Below, piece by piece: positions 6,012 to 8,262 of a stretch of 8,262 bases of DNA; within the stretch, counting starts at the first letter, position 1, and each line of letters opens with the position of its first letter. The position numbers were made by a program, and so were the translations under genes. Source of the stretch: an uncultured Duncaniella sp. (GTDB taxonomy: Bacteria > Bacteroidota > Bacteroidia > Bacteroidales > Muribaculaceae). The stretch lies in assembly GCA_910587165.1 (NCBI GenBank), contig CAJUKP010000048.1, positions 1 through 8,262 on the forward strand, read 5' to 3'. The notes beneath the pieces are model-generated. The model was not told where the DNA came from. It did no database searches and saw only the letters and a list, made by a program, of their open reading frames with translations.

Positions 6012-7004
6012 TTAGTCCTCGTTGAGGTTGACGCGCTTGAAGTCGACAACAACAAGACCCTTTGTGGTGGAGTCGAGGAACTGGCCGACAGACATCTTGC
6101 TGTCCTGAACATATTCCTGCTCCATGAGGCATGACTCCTTGAAGAACTTGTTGAGACGACCGTTGGCGATGTTCTGGATCATGGCCTCGGGAAGGTTTGC
6201 AGCCTTTGCCTCGGCAGTGGTCTTCATGATCTCGCGGCCCTTGGCAGCGTCCTCCTCGGTGATCCAGCCCTTCGAGATGTTTGACTCGATGTGGTCCTCG
6301 GTGTCGAAGTGGTTGGGGTTGAGTCCGGCCTTCTTGAGAGCGGCCTCGACAGCCTTGCGCACCTGCTCGGCCTTGGTCTTCTCGATAGCTACGCTGATCT
6401 CGGCGTCGATGGTAGCCTGGGGCACATCGTTGCGCGATACAGCTACGGGGTTCATGGATGCGATCTGCATACAAACCTCACGGCCGATCTGGGCGTCGAC
6501 ACCCTCGAGGTTGAAACCTACGATAGCGCCGAGCTTGTTGTTGAAGTGGGTGTAGGCTGCAGTGGTGGGAGCCTCAACGACGGCGTAGGCACCGATCTCG
6601 GTCTTCTCGCCGGTCTTACCGCTCTCCTCGGTGATGAGGTCGGCCACGGTCTGGCCGTCGAGTGTGTAAGCCTTGAGTTCCTCTACAGTCTTGAACTTGT
6701 TGGCCATAGCGAGATCCATGAGCTTGTTGGCGAGCTCTACGAATCCGGCGTTCTTAGCCACGAAGTCGGTCTCGCAATTGAGAGCGAGGACAGCTGCGAA
6801 CGAGCCGTCGGTCTTGGCTATCACCACACCTTCGGAGGCCTGACGGTCCTCACGCTTGGCGGCGACTGCCTGACCCTTCTTGCGGAGGATCTCAACAGCG
6901 GCCTCGATGTCGCCGTTGGTCTCGGCGAGAGCCTTCTTGCAGTCCATCAGGCCGGCGCTTGTGAGATTGCGCAGCTTGGTGATTTCTGCCATTGTAACTG
7001 CCAT
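6012..7004 (-). CDS. tsf: Translation elongation factor Ts
   Basis: A cytoplasmic guanine-nucleotide exchange factor of 330 residues that releases GDP from EF-Tu so that EF-Tu can bind GTP and aminoacyl-tRNA again. The N-terminal UBA-like domain covers about residues 5-45 (EITKLRNLTSAGLMDCKKAL, then GDIEAAVEILRKKG). The EF-Tu contact motif is TDFVAKN at 79-85, with D80 and F81 as the expected residues that disturb the EF-Tu magnesium site. Two core subdomains follow. A second conserved block is the helical EKTKAEQVRKAVEAALKKAG, and the end is LVVVDFKRVNLNED. The length exceeds E. coli EF-Ts (283) but is typical for Bacteroidales. The ATG at 7004 gives MAVTMAEITK, the usual start in this order; a second ATG follows four codons later. 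It lies 84 nt after rpsB in the classic rpsB-tsf arrangement. Confidence 0.97.
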   Translation of the reverse strand: MAVTMAEITKLRNLTSAGLMDCKKALAETNGDIEAAVEILRKKGQAVAAKREDRQASEGVVIAKTDGSFAAVLALNCETDFVAKNAGFVELANKLMDLAMANKFKTVEELKAYTLDGQTVADLITEESGKTGEKTEIGAYAVVEAPTTAAYTHFNNKLGAIVGFNLEGVDAQIGREVCMQIASMNPVAVSRNDVPQATIDAEISVAIEKTKAEQVRKAVEAALKKAGLNPNHFDTEDHIESNISKGWITEEDAAKGREIMKTTAEAKAANLPEAMIQNIANGRLNKFFKESCLMEQEYVQDSKMSVGQFLDSTTKGLVVVDFKRVNLNED

Positions 7005-7088
7005 AGTCTATATAGATTTTAGGGAGTTGTTTGTTTTGGGAAATTTTTAATTCTGAGGAGAGAGTGATCAGGCGGCCTTCAGTCCGGA

Positions 7089-7913
7089 TTATTCAGCTGC
7101 AGGAGCTTCGGCTGCGGGAGCCTCGGCTGCCTCTGAAGCCTCGGGACGACGGGCCACGCGGCGACGCTCGCGGCGGGGTGCGTCAGAACCGTTCTCGGCT
7201 GAAGCCTTCTCGTCGGCCTTCTCGACCTTGCGCTCCTCGAGACCCTCGCTGATAGAATCACATACGGTGCCGAGGATAAGCTCGATGCTCTTGGATGCGT
7301 CATCGTTTGCGGGGATCACGTAGTCAACGTTGTTGGGATCGGAGTTGGTGTCGACGATAGCGAACACGGGAATACCGAGACGGTTTGCCTCAGCCACTGC
7401 GATGTGCTCCTTGCAAACGTCGACAACGAAGAGTGCGGAGGGGAGACGGTTGAGGTCGGCGATGGAGCCGAGGTTCTTCTCCAGTTTGTCGCGCTGACGC
7501 TTGATCTGGAGCTTCTCACGCTTCGAGAGGTTGTCGAAGGTACCGTCCTTCTGCATCTTGTCGATGGAAGCCATCTTCTTCACAGCCTTGCGGATTGTGG
7601 GGAAGTTGGTGAGCATACCGCCGGGCCAGCGCTCGATAACGTAGGGCATACCTACGCTCTGAGCCTTCTCGGCGAGGATTTCCTTGGCCTGCTTCTTGGT
7701 GGCTACGAAGAGAATCTTCTTGCCACCCTTGGCGATGTTGCGGAGGGCTGCTGCAGCCTCCTCAAGCTTGGCCTGGGTCTTATAGAGGTCGATGATGTGG
7801 ATACCGTTGCGCTCCATGAAGATGTAAGGAGCCATTGCAGGATTCCATTTTCTTTTCATGTGGCCAAAATGGCAACCTGCGTCGAGGAGTTGGTCAAAAT
7901 TGGGAGTTGACAT
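7089..7913 (-). CDS. rpsB: 30S ribosomal protein S2
   Basis: Small-subunit ribosomal protein that joins late in assembly, bridges the 30S head and body, and helps anchor S1 where S1 is present. The start MSTPNFDQLLDAGCHFGHMK is followed by RKWNPAMAPYIFMERNGIHI, the standard S2 N-terminus. Further conserved blocks are VIERWPGGMLTNFPTI at 92-107, the coiled-coil region 109-150, and PVFAIVDTNSDPNNVDYVIP at 182-201. The length is 274 residues versus 241 in E. coli; the excess is a low-complexity tail from about 228, first charged (EERKVEKADEK), then basic (PRRERRRVARRP), then Ala/Glu/Pro repeats (EAAEAPAAEAPAAE). A TTG at 8015 could extend the frame by 34 residues, but that extension has no S2 character. 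The gene lies between rpsI and tsf in a translation operon. Confidence 0.97.
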   Translation of the reverse strand: MSTPNFDQLLDAGCHFGHMKRKWNPAMAPYIFMERNGIHIIDLYKTQAKLEEAAAALRNIAKGGKKILFVATKKQAKEILAEKAQSVGMPYVIERWPGGMLTNFPTIRKAVKKMASIDKMQKDGTFDNLSKREKLQIKRQRDKLEKNLGSIADLNRLPSALFVVDVCKEHIAVAEANRLGIPVFAIVDTNSDPNNVDYVIPANDDASKSIELILGTVCDSISEGLEERKVEKADEKASAENGSDAPRRERRRVARRPEASEAAEAPAAEAPAAE

Positions 7914-8047
7914 GGTTTCGTTGTGAAGTTGTTTACGTTCTTTCTGATTTTTACAACCCGGGAGTAGGGAACGTGTCCATCTCAGGGGTTTAGATACTAA
8001 ACACTTTGCCGTCAAGCCCTCAGGCTCTCAGGCAGAAAAGGGCAATT
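7914..8047 (-). promoter_or_regulatory. 134-nt leader between rpsI and rpsB
   Basis: This spacer is unusually long for genes inside one operon. On the minus strand it holds a small hairpin GTTTAG-TAT-CTAAAC (8002-7988), closely spaced direct repeats of CCTGAG (near 8032, 8024 and 7986), and further short complementary stretches. I see no TAnnTTTG promoter and no U-tract terminator. An S2-responsive regulatory leader would fit the position, but this is inference and I cannot match it to a named RNA family. Confidence 0.3.
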
Positions 8048-8262
8048 TTAACGCTTGGAGAACTGGAAGCGCTTGCGGGCCTTGGGACGACCGGGCTTCT
8101 TACGTTCAACGACACGGGGATCGCGGGTCATGAAGCCCTCTACGCGCAGTGCGTGCTTGTCCTCGGGATTGATCTTGACGAGAGCACGGGCGATGGCGAG
8201 ACGGAGAGCCTCGGCCTGACCCTTGTAGCCGCCGCCGTCGAGGTTGACATGGATGTCATACT
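8048..8262 (-). CDS. rpsI: 30S ribosomal protein S9 (C-terminal part)
   Basis: The last 70 residues of S9, with the start beyond the right edge of the window. The segment YDIHVNLDGGGYKGQAEALR is followed by LAIARALVKINPEDKHALR, then FMTRDPRVVERKKPGRPKAR and the final KRFQFSKR. These are the conserved S9 core and the long basic C-terminal tail whose final S-K-R reaches the P-site tRNA in the ribosome. The family is about 128 residues long, so a little under half is missing. It is upstream of rpsB on the same strand; rplM (L13) would be expected just outside the window by known gene order. Confidence 0.96.
   Translation of the reverse strand, partial: YDIHVNLDGGGYKGQAEALRLAIARALVKINPEDKHALRVEGFMTRDPRVVERKKPGRPKARKRFQFSKR

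Noticed and set aside
6291..7022. 243-codon open frame on the plus strand opposite tsf
   Set aside because: It is the complement of a certain gene, has Gly/Leu/Val/Glu-rich composition typical of antisense shadows, and shows no domain.
7404..7910. 168-codon plus-strand frame opposite rpsB
   Set aside because: It is fully antisense to conserved S2 coding sequence, with Leu/Glu/Gly-rich shadow composition.
7988..8002. GTTTAG-ATA-CTAAAC inverted repeat as a terminator or insertion-site remnant
   Set aside because: The stem is only 6 bp and AT-rich, with no U-tract or flanking duplication; kept only as part of the possible rpsB leader.
7914..8015. 34-residue extension of S2 from a TTG at 8015
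   Set aside because: The extension is not S2-like; the ATG at 7913 gives the standard S2 N-terminus.

Overview
The window looks like chromosomal core sequence from a member of the Bacteroidales (Bacteroidota), possibly a Muribaculaceae- or Bacteroides-like gut organism. This is judged from the protein flavour (EF-Ts starting MAVTMAEITK, a long-tailed S2, the asnS sequence), the rpsI-rpsB-tsf gene order, the absence of strong Shine-Dalgarno sites, and two copies of the Bacteroidota -7 promoter element TAnnTTTG. GC content is fairly high and third codon positions are rich in C and G, which produces long meaningless antisense reading frames. I cannot name the species.

Layout from left to right. 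Positions 1-1651 (+): the 3' end of an RsuA/RluB-type rRNA pseudouridine synthase, then after 13 nt a complete asparaginyl-tRNA synthetase (asnS) closed by a strong hairpin. Positions 1743-2510 (+): a lipoprotein with a C-terminal four-CxxC, DnaJ-like zinc-binding segment, the least familiar gene here. Positions 2598-4166 (-): a secreted family 28 glycoside hydrolase (polygalacturonase type), convergent with the lipoprotein gene across a shared terminator. A 105-nt AT-rich divergent promoter region separates it from a YhcH/YjgK/YiaL-family (DUF386) gene at 4272-4820 (+). Positions 4916-5909 (-): phosphatidylglycerophosphatase A (pgpA), overlapping by 8 nt the end of a gene for a small exported protein of unknown function. 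Positions 6012-8262 (-): the translation operon rpsI (partial), rpsB and tsf, with a classic intrinsic terminator after tsf.

Functionally the window is mostly housekeeping: translation (AsnRS, S2, S9, EF-Ts, rRNA modification) and phospholipid synthesis (PgpA). The accessory element is the GH28/DUF386 pair, which may relate to pectin or uronic-acid use but lacks any SusC/SusD or regulator genes in view. I see no mobile elements, CRISPR arrays, tRNAs or rRNAs. Points worth a second look are the zinc-ribbon lipoprotein, two genes whose start codons lie directly after terminator hairpins, homopolymer runs in one promoter and in one signal-peptide coding region, and the unassigned 134-nt leader of rpsB.
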